Shown: positions 1 through 12,800 of the stretch, in pieces
How positions within the stretch are numbered: the stretch's first letter is position 1
How the letters are laid out: the number at the start of each line of letters is the position of its first letter
Assembly (NCBI GenBank): GCA_026874595.1
Contig: CM049310.1
Location: 66,852,056-66,916,055, forward strand
Length of the DNA: 64,000 nucleotides
DNA from: Sipunculus nudus
Taxonomy: Eukaryota > Annelida > Sipuncula > Golfingiida > Sipunculidae
Reading direction: 5' to 3'
The notes under the pieces: model-generated
Told to the model about the DNA's origin: nothing
The model's input: only the letters and a program-made list of their open reading frames with translations
Database searches by the model: none
Translations under genes and position numbers: made by a program

Positions 1-2165
1 AGGATACGAACCTGAGCTGCGTTCATTTCATAATCCGTGGCGGTCTGGGCCTGTCATGAATAACCATACGACTCAGATTCGCGATCGTCGGACTCAGTCA
101 CCAGGATACGAACCTGAGCTCCGTTCATTTCATAATCCGTGGCGGACTGAGCCTGTCATGAATAACCATTTGACTCAGCCTGCGATCGTCGGACTCAGTC
201 ACCAGGATACGAACCTGAGCTCCGTTTATTTCATAATCTGTGGCGGACTGAGCCTGTCAAGAATAACCATACGACTCACATTCGCGATCGTCGGACTCAG
301 TCACCAGGATACGAACCTGAGCTTCGTTCATTATAATCTGTGCAAACTGGGCCTGTCATGAATAACCATACGACTCAGATTCGCGATCGTCGGACTCAGT
401 CACGAGGATACGAACCTGAGCTCCGTTCATTTCATAATCCGTGGCGGACTGGGCCTGTCATGAATAACCATTCGACTCAGCTTCGAGATCGTCGGACTCA
501 GTCACCAGGATACGAACCTGAGCTCCGTTTATTTCATAATCTGTGGCGGACTGAGCCTGTCAAGAATAACCATACGACTCACATTCGGGATCGTCGGACT
601 CAGTCACCAGGATACGAACCTGAGCTCCGTTCATTTCATATTCTGTGGCGGACTGGGCCTTACCTGTCATGAATAACGGCTCAGTTTCGTCATTATCGGA
701 CTCAGTCACCAGGAGACGAACCTGAGCTCCGTTCATTTCATAATCCGTGGCGGACTGGGCCTGTCAAGAATAACCATAGACTCAAATTGGCGATCGTCGG
801 ACTCAATCACCAGGATACGAAGCTTAGCTCCGTTCATTTCATAATCCGTTGCGGACTTGGCCTGTCATGAATAATCATACGACTCAGCTTCGCGATCGTT
901 GGACTCAGTCAGCAGGATACGAACCTGAAGTCCCTTCATTTCATAATCCGTGGCGGTCTGGGCCTGTCATGAATAACCATACGACTCAGCTTGGCGATCG
1001 TCGGACTCAGTCACCAGGATACGAACCTGAACTCCGTTCATTTCATAATCCGTGGCGGACTGGGCCTGTCATGAATAACCATTCGACCCAGCTTCCCGAT
1101 CGTCGGACTCAGTCACCAGGATACGAACCTGAGCTCCGTTCATTTCATAATCCGTGGCGGTCTGGGCCTGTCATGAATAACCATACGACTCAGATTCGCG
1201 ATCGTCGGACTCAGTCACCAGGATACGAACCTGAGCTCCGTTCATTTCATAATCCGTGGCGGACTGGGCCTGTCATGAATAACCATTCGACTCAGCTTTG
1301 CGAACGTCGGACTCAGTCACCAGGATACGAACCTGAGCTCCGTTCATTGCATAATCCGTGGCGGTCTGGGCCTGTCATGAATAACCATACGACTCAGATT
1401 CGCGATCGTCGGACTCATTCACCAGGATACGAACTTGAGCTCCGTTCATTTCATAATCCGTGGCGGACTGGGCCTGTCATGAATAACCATTCGACTCAGC
1501 TTCGCGATCGTTGGACTCAGTCACCAGGATACGAACCTGAGCTGCGTTCATTTCATAATCCGTGGCGGTCTGGGCCTGTCATGAATAACCATACGACTCA
1601 GATTCGCGATCGTCGGACTCAGCCACCAGGATACGAACCTGAGCTCCGTTCATTTCATAATCCGTGGCGGACTGGGCCTGTCATGAATAACCATTTGACT
1701 CAGCTTCGCGATCGTCGGACTCAGTCACCAGGATACGAACCTGAGCTCCGTTTATTTCATAATCTGTGGCGGACTGAGCCTGTCAAGAATAACCATACGA
1801 CTCACATTCGCGATCGTCGGACTCAGTCACCAGGATACGAACCTGAGCTTCGTTCATTTCATAATCTGTGCAAACTGGGCCTGTCATGAATAACCATACG
1901 ACTCAGATTCGCGATCGTCGGACTCAGTCGCCAGGATACGAACCTGAGTTCGGTTCATTTCATAATCTATGGCGGAATGAGTCTGTCATGAATAACCATT
2001 CGACTCAACTTCCCGATCGTCGGACTCAGTCACCAATTTACGAACCTGAGCTCCGTTTATTTCATAATCTGTGGCGGACTGTGCCTGTCATGGACAACCA
2101 TACGACTCAACTACGCGATCATCAGACTCCCTCAGCAGGATATGATCCTGAGCTCCGTTCAGGTT
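1..2165 (+). repeat. 102-bp minisatellite with open reading frame, 204-bp higher-order pattern
   Basis: About 21 tandem units of 102 bp. A unit translates to 34 residues starting MNNHTTQIRDRRTQSPGYEP and ending HNPWRTGPV. Because 102 is a multiple of three, the frame stays open over long stretches, for example 849-1889 (346 codons). Over much of the array two unit types alternate (HTTQIRD and HSTQLRD, followed by PWRT or PWRS), giving a 204-bp dimer. The array is cut at the left window edge. Its last, diverged unit (about 2090-2165) runs directly into the gag-like segment, so the unit may be an expanded part of a gag N-terminus. Several frameshifts (near 340, 660, 850, 1868) make a functional protein unlikely. 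Confidence 0.9.
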
Positions 2166-2375
2166 ATGCACCACATCACCACATCTCTTCAAACCCACAA
2201 GTCTAAGGCTAAAGTTTTGGAGTATGATGGGACGACACCACTCGAAGAGTACTTGACTCATTTCAACAGGGTGGCAAGGATCAACCAGTGGAAAGAACAA
2301 GAACTAGCAGACTACTTGTACATAGCTCCTAATGGACCTGCACTCGAGGTTGTTTGTTCAATTCTCTTCAACTGA
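2066..2375 (+). pseudogene. Ty3/gypsy gag fragment downstream of the repeat
   Basis: The frame starting at 2142 contains EYDGTTPLEEYLTHFNRVA and then INQWKEQELADYLYIAPNGPA. This is the pattern of a Ty3/gypsy-type gag N-terminal domain (Y-DG-T-x-WEDYLxxFxxVAxxNxW ... A-x-YL-x-x-L-x-GPA), which packages element RNA. The last 102-bp unit ends with PELRS in another frame; a single extra base near 2165 separates it from the MHHITTSL that follows, so unit and gag were probably one ORF. The frame stops at 2373 and no further gag, protease or polymerase sequence follows; a 44-bp minisatellite begins immediately. It is a fragment. The family call rests on motif resemblance only. Confidence 0.6.
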
Positions 2376-2379
2376 TAGC

Positions 2380-4740
2380 CGTTCTGCTTTATTTTCATGT
2401 GACAACTGCCTATAGATAATAATCTTTCGACCCTTTTTTATGTGATCTCTTTCTGATGAAAGCGGAATGGCCTCATTTTCATGTAACCTGTTTCTATAGA
2501 TGTGAGCGGTATGGTATTATTTCCATTTGACCTATTTCTAAAGATGATAGCCGTTTGGCTTTATTTTCATGTGACCTGTATCTATAGATGATAGCGGTAT
2601 GGCCTTCTTTTCATGTGACCTGCATCTATAGATAATTACCGTATTTCACTATTTCATGTGACCTATGACTACAGATGATAGCGGAATTTTCCTTATTTTC
2701 TTGTGAACTGTATCTATAGATGATAGCGGTATGGATTGTTCATGTGACCTTTGTCCATAGACGATTGTCGTTTTGCTTTATTTTCATGTAACCTATGTCT
2801 AAAGATGATTGACGTTTTTCAATTTTTCCATGTAACCTGTTTCTACAGATGATACCGGAATTCTCCTTATTTTCTGGTGACCTGTGTCTACAGACGATTG
2901 CCGTTTGGCTTTATTTTCACGTGACCTGTATGTTTAGACGATTGCCATTTGATTTTATTTTTCATGTGAGCTGTGTCTATATATGATAGCGGTATGGCCT
3001 TATTTTAATGTGACCTGTGTCTATCGACTATTGCCGTTTGGCTTTATTTTTATGTGACCTGTGTCTATAGACGATTGTCGTTTGGTCTTATTTTCATGTG
3101 ACCTGTGTCCTCTGATGATAGCCGTTTAGCTTTATTTTCATGTGACCTGTTTTAATAAATGATAGTAGTATGGTTATATTTTGATGTGACCTGTGGGTAT
3201 AGATGATAGTTGGTTTGGCCAACTTTCATATGACCTCTTTCTATAAATGATAACCGTTGATCGTTATTTTCATGTGACCCTTTTTCTATAGATGAAAGGC
3301 GTTTGGCCTCATTCTCATGTGACCTCCTTCTATAGATGAGGGCCGTTTTGCCATATTTTCATGTGATCTGTGTATATAGATAACAGCCGTTTGACTATAT
3401 TTTCATGTGACCTGTGTCTAAAGATAATAGCCGTTTTTCTTTACTTTCAGGTGACCTGTCTCTAAAGATGATAGCCGTTTTTCTTTTTTTTTATGTGACC
3501 TATGTCTAGAGATGATAGTCGTTTTTCTTTATTTTCATGTGACCTGTGTTTAAAGATGATTGCCGTTTTTCATTATTTTCATGTGAACTGTGTCAAATAA
3601 TAGCCGTTTTTCGTTTTTTTTTTCTTGTGACCTGTGTCTACAGATGATAGCTGAATTTTCCTTATTTTCATGTGACCTGTGTCTATAGACGATTACTGTT
3701 TGGCTTTATTTTCATGTGACTTGTGTATGTAGACAATAGCGGTATGGCCTCGTGGTCTTATTGTCACGTGACCTGTGTATGTAGATGATAGCGGTATGGC
3801 TTTATGGTCTTATTGTCACGTGACCTGTGTATGTAGATGATAGCGGTATGGCCTTATGGTCTTATTGTCACGTGACCTGTGTATGTAGATGATAGCGGTA
3901 TGGCCTTGTGGTCTTATTTTCATGTGACCTGTGTATGTAGTTAATAGCGGTATGGCCTTATGGTATTATTTTCACGTGACCTGTGTATGTAGATGATAGC
4001 GGTATGGCCCTATGGTCTTATTGTCACGTGACCTGTGTAATGTAGATGATAGCGGTGTGGCCTTATGGTCTTTTTTTCATGTGACTTGTGTATGTAGATG
4101 ATAGCGGTACGGCCTTATGGTCTTATTTTCACGTGACCTGGCCTTATGTGACCTGTGTCCTTCGATGAAAGCAATTAAGCTTTATTTTCACGTGACCTGT
4201 GTTCTTCGATGATAGCAATTTAGCCTTATTTTCATTTGACCTGTTTTAATAAATGATAGTAGTATGGCTATATCTTATCATCTATAGATGATAGCGGTTT
4301 GGCCAAATTTTCATATGACCTCTTTCTCTAGATAATAACTGTTGATAGTTATTTTCATGTGACCTGTGTCTACAGATGATACCGGTATGGCCTCATTTTC
4401 ATGTGACCCCTTTCTATAGATGAAAGCTGTTTGGCCTCATTTTCATGTGACCTCTTCTTTAGATGATAGACGTGTTGCCTTAATTTTCATTTGACCTTTG
4501 TGTATAGATGATAGCCGTTTGCCATATTTTCATGTGATCTGTGTATGTAGTTAATAGTCGTTTGGCATTATTTTCATTTTACCTTTTTCTATAGATGATA
4601 GCGATATGGCCTGATTTTCAGGCGAATTGTGTGCATAGATGATATCCGTTTGGCTTTCTCCAGATGATTGCTGTACGGCCTTATTTTCATGTGACCTGTG
4701 TTCATAGATGGAAGTTAGCTGGGCTTTATATAAATGGTAC
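2380..4740 (+). repeat. 44-bp minisatellite array
   Basis: About 50 diverged copies of a roughly 44-bp unit reading TTATTTTCATGTGACCTGTG then TCTATAGATGATAGCCGTTT and GGCT. Units differ by substitutions and small indels; the most regular stretches lie at 3000-3560. Each unit contains a GATA core (AGATGATAGC). Nothing coding is visible. The right end degrades around 4690-4740. Confidence 0.9.
3710..4145 (+). repeat. 52-bp sub-array with E-box in each unit
   Basis: Inside the 44-bp array a block of about eight copies has a longer 52-bp unit containing GTGTATGTAGATGATAGCGG and TATGGCCTTATGGTCTTATT. It differs from the surrounding unit by about 8 extra bases (the second TATGGTCTT-like half) and by CACGTGACC in place of CATGTGACC. 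Perfect GTCACGTGAC palindromes occur near 3763, 3815, 3867 and 4023. Copies are much more alike than in the host array, which suggests recent local amplification. Confidence 0.85.
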
Positions 4741-5671
4741 CGGCGTGTACAGATGAAAACTGGTTAGATTTTACATTATTCAGGTGTGATAACACTGGAT
4801 AAATGATTGTTTTTGTGTACTATCCCTTGAAAGTCCGACAACGTGGGCATATGGGTCTCATGGAATCCACAATACGGTTACCATATAGGAATCGATAAAC
4901 AATCACTGGTTTACTAGCCTTTGAACTTATTGTCAGCTGAATAAATTCTCGCCCCATACGTGTATACTTTCGTAAGACCGTGGGATGGCTTTCTATATTT
5001 TGCAGAAGCCTGTCGTTCCAATAAAGCACACGGGATGACAGCACAAATGTAATAGCTTTCATTAAAGACCAAACAGGTGGCAATATATCTGTGTATCCGA
5101 TGCTTATTGGATATTGTTTTCAGGACAAGGTTGTCAGGGTTATGTAGATTGGACAGCAGCTCCAGATCTATTACCCGTGATTCTGTGTTCTCACTGAATA
5201 GTGTTCTTTACGGGACAATAGCACAGTTTGCTACGCTGAGGGGGCTAATTTGACAGAATAAACATGCCAGTCAGCCTGCTACAAGCCGACATTATCGTGA
5301 TTTCCGAAAGAAACAGTACGAAGCGCAGTTCTTAATTCCATACAGCCTCACTGAAACCGGTTTTTGAGGATTGCGTCTCATGCATGGAACCATTTCCCCC
5401 GGGGTAACAACATCTGGAGGCTCCTCTATCATCGATGAAATCAATCATCATTTTCTTTATTTTTCTGCCAAATGCTGTGTTTATGCGGAAAAGTCTAAGC
5501 GGGCATGCAGAGAACGAAATATTATTAATTACAATGTGAAAACACGGAATCATATAATGTTATTATCTCACCATTGATCGCTGATGGTTTTCGAGTATTA
5601 TCTCTTGGTAAGGGCAGCAGTATGTCCGTGGTTTAGTTTGTCTTTCCTACCGGCATATCAGTTTAATATAA
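4741..5671. other. Single-copy-looking spacer, no supported gene
   Basis: Non-repetitive sequence of more balanced base composition between two minisatellites. Short ORFs exist (4820-5083 minus, 87 codons; 5371-5577 plus, 68 codons; 5332-5553 minus) but overlap, lack recognised domains and have no obvious splice context. I cannot support a gene here, though an exon is not excluded. Confidence 0.4.
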
Positions 5672-5790
5672 TAGGGCTGCGCGATATTATCGATATATCG
5701 ATATAACGCGATACAGTGATTCGCATATTGCTTATCGCGATACATTTTTTAAATATCGATATATTCTGATATTTTTTATTGAGCCTAAAC
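5672..5790. repeat. Possible hAT-type transposon end with CGATAT palindromes
   Basis: The sequence begins TAGGGCTGCGCGATATTATC and continues with alternating ATCGATATATCGATA and GCGATA motifs for about 110 bp. Ends of the form TAGGGCTGCRCGATAT are typical of some non-autonomous hAT elements in animals. No matching opposite end or 8-bp target duplication was found nearby, so this is a tentative call. The following 5791-6165 holds nothing I recognise. Confidence 0.25.
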
Positions 5791-6165
5791 TTGTTCTTAT
5801 AAGTAAAAACAACGTTTCTGTTAGGAATCTAGACATCTGAATAAGTTAACTGCAGCGACAGGCTTAAAGTGAATACATTTAGTATTGAATTTCTAAGTAG
5901 GCTCGATATACTTTAGATCAAAGGTCCATTCCAGAGAATTTGCATGCCTGCGCGACGACATATTGGTATACGAGAAATATTTTGATACACAAAAAGAGGA
6001 AATGCTGAGCACGGTTGTAATAATTAATCATTCATTAATATTCTCTCCTCATTCTCATTCTTGTGATAGCTGCAGGAAGATTTAGTGTCAACATAACAGT
6101 AATTTTTGTTTATGAAGGGCTGTCTTGCAATGTGGTAGGCCTATACACGGCTGTGTACACTCTAT

Positions 6166-8183
6166 CCTTTTTGTGCTTTATTCTGACGTGCTGTCTGCGA
6201 TTTCTTATAAAAGTTTTATTCTGATGTGCTGTCTGCGATTTCTTATAAAAGTTTTATTCTGATGTGCTGTCTGTGATTTGTTTTAAAAATGTTTTGTTCT
6301 GATGTGCTGTCTGCGATGTATTATGCATGGTCATTCTGATGTGCTGTCTGTGATTTGTTATAGATGTTTTATTCTGATGTGCTGTCTGTGATTTATTATA
6401 AAAGTTTTGTTCTGATGTGCTGTCTGTGATTTGTTATAAAAGTTTTGTTCTGATGTGCTGTCTGTGATTTGTTGTACAAGTTTTATTCTGATGTGCTGTC
6501 TGTGATTTATTATACAAGTTTTATTCTGATGTGCTGTCTATGATTTGTTATAGATGTTTTATTTTGATGTGCTGTCTGTGATTAGTTGTAAAAGTTTTGT
6601 TCTGATGTGCTCTCTCTGTTTTGTTATAGATGTTTTTTAATGATGTGCTGTCTGTGATTTGTTATAGATGTTTTGTTCTGATGTGTTGTCCATGATTTGT
6701 TGTAAAAGTTTTGTTCTGATGTACTGTCTGTGATTTGTTATACAAGTTTTATTCTGATGTGCAGTCTGTGATTTGTTATAAAAGTTTTGTTCTGATTTGC
6801 CGTCTTCGATTTGTTATAGATGTTTTATTCTGATGTGCTGTCTGTGATTTGTTATGGTGTTTTATTCTGATGTGTTGTCTGTTATTTGTTTTACAAGTTT
6901 TGTTCTGATGTGCTGTCTGTGCTTTGTTATAGATGTTTTATTCTGATGTGCTGTCTGTGATTTGTTATAGATGTTTTATTATGATGTGCTGTCTGTGATT
7001 TGTTATAAATGTTTTATTCTGATGTGCTGTCTGTGATTTGTTATAGATGTTTTATTCTGATGTGCTGTCTGTGATTTGTTATAGATGTTTTATTCTGATG
7101 TGCTGTCTGTGATTTGTTATAGATGTTTTATTCTGATGTGCTGTCTGTGATTTATTATAGATGTTTTATTCTGATGTGCTGTCTGTGATTTGTTATAGAT
7201 GTTTTATTCTGATGTGCTGTCTGTGATTTGTTATACAAGTTTTGTTCTGATGTGCTGTCTGTGCTTTGTTATAGATGTTTTATTCTGATGTGCTGTATGT
7301 GATTTGTTATACAAGTTTTGTTCTGATGTGCTGTCTGTGATTTGTTATAGAAGTTTTATTCTGATGTGCTGTCTGTGATTTGTTATAGATGTTTTATTCT
7401 GATGTGCTGTCTGTGATTTGTTATACAAGTTTTGTTCTGATGTGCTGTCTGTGATTTGTTATAGATGTTTTATTCTGATGTGCTGTCTGTAATTTGTTAT
7501 ACAAGTTTTGTTCTGATGTGCTGTCTGTGCTTTGTTATAGATGTTTTATTCTGATGTGCTGTCTGTGAATTGTTATACAAGTTTTATTCTGATGTGCTGT
7601 CTGTGATTTGTTATACAAGTTTTATTCTGATGTACTGTCTATGATTTGTAATAAAAGTTTTGTTCTGATGTGCTGTCTGTGATTTGTTATAGATGTTTTA
7701 TTCTGATGTGCTGTCTGTTATTTGTTTTACAAGTTTTATTCTGATGTGCTGTCTGTGATTTGTTATAGACTTTTTATTCTGATGTGCTGTCTGTGATTTG
7801 TTATACAAGTTTTATTCTGATGTGCTGTCCGTGATTTGTTATAGATGTTTTATTCTGATGTGCTGTCTGTGATTTGTTATACAAGTTTTATTCTGATGTG
7901 CTGTCTGTGCTTTGTCATAGATGTTTTATTCTGATGTGCTGTCTGTGATTTGTTATGCAAGTTTTATTCCGATGTGCTGTCTGTGATTTGTTATACAAGT
8001 TTTATTCTGATGTGCTGTCTGTGATTTGTAATAAAAGTTTTGTTCTGATGTGCTGTCTGTGATTTGTTATAGATGTTTTATTCTGATGTGCTGTCTGTTA
8101 TTTGTAATAATTTGTAATTTGATGTGCTGCCTGTAATTTATTATAAAAGTTTTGTTTTGATGTGCTGCGATGTGTTATGCATG
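6166..8183 (+). repeat. 38-bp minisatellite array
   Basis: About 53 copies of a 38-bp unit, GTTTTATTCTGATGTGCTGT followed by CTGTGATTTGTTATAGAT. Two common variants end in TATAGAT or TACAAGT, with GTTTTATTC alternating with GTTTTGTTC. The period was checked directly on adjacent units at 7021 and 7059. Copies in 6950-7250 are nearly identical, while the flanks are more diverged, the usual sign of internal amplification. Confidence 0.95.
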
Positions 8184-8188
8184 GTTTG

Positions 8189-8900
8189 ACAGGTAGACAG
8201 ACACGGTAACGAGAAAGATATACAGGGCAGCTAGATAAACACAGCAGTCAGGGAGATTGACAGGACATGTAGACAGACACGGTAACAAGAAAGATATACA
8301 GGGCAGCTAGATAAACACAGCAGTCAGCGAGATTGACAGGACATGTAGACAGACACGGTAACGAGAAAGATATACAGGGCAGCTAGATAAACACAGCAGT
8401 CAGCGAGATTGACAGGACATGTAGACAGACACGGTAACGAGAAAGATATACAGGGCAGCTAGATAAACACAGCAGTCAGCGAGATTGACAGGACATGTAG
8501 ACAGACACGGTAACGAGAAAGATATACAGGGCAGCTAGATAAACACAGCAGTCAGCGAGATTGACAGGAAATGTAGACAGACACGGTAACGAGAAAGATA
8601 TACAGGGAAGCTAGATAAACACAGCAGTCAGCGAGATTGACAGGAAATGTAGACAGACACGGTAACGAGAAAGATATACAGGGAAGCTAGATAAACACAG
8701 CAGTCAGGGAGATTGACAGGACATGTAGACAGACACGGTATCGAGAAAGATATACAGGGCAGCTAGATAAACACAGCAGTCAGCGAGATTGACAGGACAT
8801 GTAGACAGACACTGCGGTCGGAGAAGATAGACAGGACAGCTAAACAAACACAGCAGTCAGAAAGAAAGACAAATCAGCAAGACAGACGGGACAGACAATA
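8189..8900 (+). repeat. 76-bp minisatellite built from two 38-bp halves
   Basis: Eight near-identical 76-bp units (the ACGGTAAC motif recurs at 8203, 8279 and 8355), then degenerate copies to about 8900. Each unit has two related halves: ACACGGTAACGAGAAAGATA-TACAGGGCAGCTAGA and ACACAGCAGTCAGCGAGAT-TGACAGGACATGTAGA. The monomer is therefore about 38 bp and the present unit is a dimer. The degenerate tail is rich in GACA and CAGA. Confidence 0.9.
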
Positions 8901-9859
8901 CAGAAGAGCTATACAGAGAGGGATGATCATATTGCAGAGGACATTATTAACTCAGTATCATGACCCAGAAGAAATGAAGAAATTGAAATAAAAATTAATT
9001 AGGAAGACATCTTTCGCCGATCAATACGGTGTCTCTCATTTTATGGGCTTAAAATATGACTATTTATTTGACTAGAATTAAATATTATTATAAAACCACA
9101 AAGCTGCAACATTACAGTTGTTTCAAACGTTTAATATTGATAACATTTGAGTGTATTCACATAGTCATTGCCAATACCGATCATTTAAGTAGTAAGTCAA
9201 ATCTATTCTATGTAAACCTATTGATATTTATTTAAAAAGGAATAGTTGATCCTCATTTACTGAACATAATTTTGCATGATGACATATCAAAGGTTTTTCA
9301 GAGTCAGAGAGTTTAGCCTCACCAGCCAGGGCTCTAAAATCCTTATTTATCTAAATAAGAATGTGTGAAAGCTAAATGGGATTTAAACCATAAATGTACT
9401 CCAGCCATAACATCATTATACGCCTTGCACTGGTTTCGAGTGGCAGCACAGAAGTATTTTAAGTGTTGGTCATTGTAGACGAATAACTCTTCTATTCTAC
9501 TTGATGATGTCTCTCAAGCCCTCCTTCCTTTGTATTCGTCCTGGAATTGATCTCTCAAGTCCTCTTACTCGTACTGGGTCCAGTTATTAAGATTTGTTAT
9601 TTTCAAGGAGGAACTCCACCTAATGAATATCTGAAGATGATCATCCGTATCCTGCATAGAACATAATGCATAACCATTATACGTAAGTTTTCTCGATGTA
9701 TAAGGGAGCTTTGGTATAATACAATTGCATTAACTGATGATACAGTCATTCATATCCAATTATATATTAACAAAACATTTCATACATGGAAGTTCCAGTT
9801 TGCGACAAACACGGAAGACCCAGTTTTGCAGGGTTTGTGTGACTGGCTTTCTCCATCAC
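8901..9859. other. AT-rich 3' flank of the minus-strand gene
   Basis: No coding sequence is recognised. It lies downstream of the stop codon of the minus-strand gene. A minus-strand AATAAA (plus-strand TTTATT at 9227-9232), about 630 bp beyond the stop, could be its polyadenylation signal, but other AT-rich hexamers are present and nothing decides between them. Confidence 0.35.
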
Positions 9860-12800
9860 CTAATCCGTGTCCTCAGCGGAGCTTGCTCGTCTTTCATCCA
9901 TCATATGCATCTGTACGTCTGCCACCTCGTGGACAAGTTCAAAATTACTTTGCTGCCTACCACATTTGCAGCAAAGCCGATATGTTCCGTAGAATATCAG
10001 TGATAACATTACAAATATTGGTAGCCAAACACACAATGCATACTCTAGGTGTGCTAATGCTTGTAGCAATGACACGTTCGGTCCCTGAGGCTTCCGGTTC
10101 GCAGACTCAAAAGTAGCTTTGACGCAATTAATAACGCCGATCGCCATGTGTAATGAGTAGGACCCTGTAGCTAGATTGTTGTGCATATCACGGTTATACG
10201 GGCGCATGTGAGAGTGAAATAGCAATATGATAAAACAGGTGATGGTGCTACACAGCACCTTCATTAACTGGTTTGTTAAGTACACACTTATGATAACCAG
10301 AATGATGCGGTAGCCAAGATGCAGTCCGATCCAGGCAACGGGCCCAATCCGTGGGAATACACATTCTCTGAATGAACCATGTATTATGGCAAAAACAATT
10401 TTTCTTGTTTTGCCATTATTCTTCCGGCGGTCAACCGATGTGAGCCGTCGATTTATATACATTCCCGTAGAATAGATAAACGTGGGACCCGGCAGCATGA
10501 GGCTGAGAACGAGTGCAGTGGGGGAACGGGTCACGGGGAACTTTATTGTAGGTCCGAAAAAGAAGCAAATAGGCAGCGGGGCCAGGCTAATAGCAAGGTA
10601 AGCCAAGACACCGTACTGCCACCTCGTGTAACAGGTCACCCCGCCGCTGATATACAACACGGGGTGCTTCCCCAGAGCTACACAGTGCGTAAGGCGGAAT
10701 GAAGACAATAAAGCTGTTTGGATGATAAAAAAGTACACCAATATAAACCCCTCCATCATTATAGTCGAGTTAAACTTCCCGGAATGTCGCCGGATACGAC
10801 AACAGCTGAGGAAGGCTGCAATGCAAAGAAAACTGAACACAAACCAAAGCACAATGGCCACATTAGGAAGCTCTCTTTGCCAGGCTACCGTGTCACGATA
10901 CACACACACACCACCAAGGAACGGTATATCCTCAAAACGAAGTGTAGCAAAGGCAGTCAGAATCCTGTATGCCCTGGTCGTTATGTTCTCCTCCGCATTG
11001 GGACTTGGGATTTCAAAGAACTTAACATCTTGAAGGTAAAACAATGATGTCAGGATCACAGGGTAAATCGAGGTCTTCTCTGAAACAGACGGCGCTGCCT
11101 TTCCTCCCGATTGGCTCTCGGAGTCGGTGCGCTCTGACGTAGTTGCACGACCATTTTGGCGGTGTTCAATCCAGTTGTACTTGTTGGAAGGCATCTTCTC
11201 CTCTCTGTCGTGTTCCCCTGTGTATGCAGCCACATGGTATGCCGCCACTGCATATAAAATTGGGACAAGTGCAGGAATCAGTAGCCAAAGCCAGTTGCAG
11301 GTGTTACTTGGTACACACCTTGGTGAAAACAATGCTTCCGAATAACCGTGGACACACTCCCCGCACAGAGACCCCTGTCTGTGGGCCGCGCATGATTGGT
11401 AACCTGTACACATCCCCTCAGAGCAGCAGTATCCAGCTGGGCATGATATGAAATAAATGTAATTGCCGTCTATGTATCCCCAAAACTGTGGCTGGGGTCG
11501 GATCCCTCGATCACACACTCCTCCGAAAGGACATGGATGGCATTTAGGTTGTTTGAGGACCATGCGCCCACCAGCCGCCAGATTTGGTGCCGACCCGTTG
11601 ATTATAAAGGACAGATATCTTAGCTCGGATGTGACCGAGGTATAGTGCACGTAGCCTTTAGTTAAGTCATACTTGTTCCGAGGACACGATACGCAGAAAT
11701 AAGAGAGCTGATTCAGGTGAACTGAACTTACGAAACCAACATTTGGTTCAATAGCATAAGATGTAACATTGCTTGATCGAAGTCGAAAACCTGGAGGACA
11801 CGTGACGACAATGTCATATACACGGATAGACCAATGGTTGCCATTGTGGTGAAAAAGTGCAGTGTGATCCAGCGCAGAGCGGATGTACAGCTTTACCCGA
11901 TTAACAAAGATGGTGCCATTGGAGTGCAGGATATCACCATGAGTGACTTTGGTGACGTCAGGTGTATTGTAAAAAGTTGTATTTGTAATATTTACTTTGG
12001 CGCCATGATCAACAAAAACAGCACCTCCTAACTTAAGCGCTCTGTTGTCGTCAAAAAAGCAGTCAATAATGCTGAGATTTCCAGTCTGTGCCCTGATAGC
12101 ACCGCCTTTCCCGGCCAGGCTCATCGAGCCTTTACAGCAGGACGCATACAGTCTAACCTGATCACCCTCCAAAGAGAAACGTTTGGTCTTTTTAGCCAAA
12201 GACCCACGAGCAGTCCTCCGTCCAACAGAATTGCCAACAAACTCGCAACGTCTTATTGTAAAATTAGCTATTTTTCCGTCCTTTGGAACCAAGTATATAG
12301 CGGCACCTGCTTGGAGCGCCGAGTTGTTTCTGAAAGTGCAATCATTAATTTCCGCATGATTCACAAATCCAGCGATCATGATTGCGCGCTCATTCCCGTG
12401 GAAGTGGGAACGTTCTATGGAAATGAATGTCTTCTTGGGTCTACTGTCAACGGGTCTGATGAACAGAGCGGCTTGCATGATGTTAATAGCGCTGTCTACT
12501 TCATCCATATAAAACTGATGCATGAACGAACAGTTGTGGATAGTGATTGTGCACACTCCCCGTAACGGCCGCAGCATCATAACCACCCCTTTGGCACTGG
12601 TGATTTTATTAACATCATTCGATACCAGCGTTCTACTTATTGTGATATTTGCCGTGGTGACACGCGCAATTAGTACCGGTGTTTGAAAAAAACGACTGTC
12701 TAGAATGACAACATTTTCATAAAGACCCGTAATGTTTAATATGCCTTGTGGAATACAGTTTTCATCTTTGCAAATGACATCGCCCGTGAAGCTGTTTTCA

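Noticed and set aside
4820-5083. 87-codon minus-strand ORF
   Set aside because: No recognised domain, no splice or promoter evidence, and overlapping ORFs of similar length nearby.
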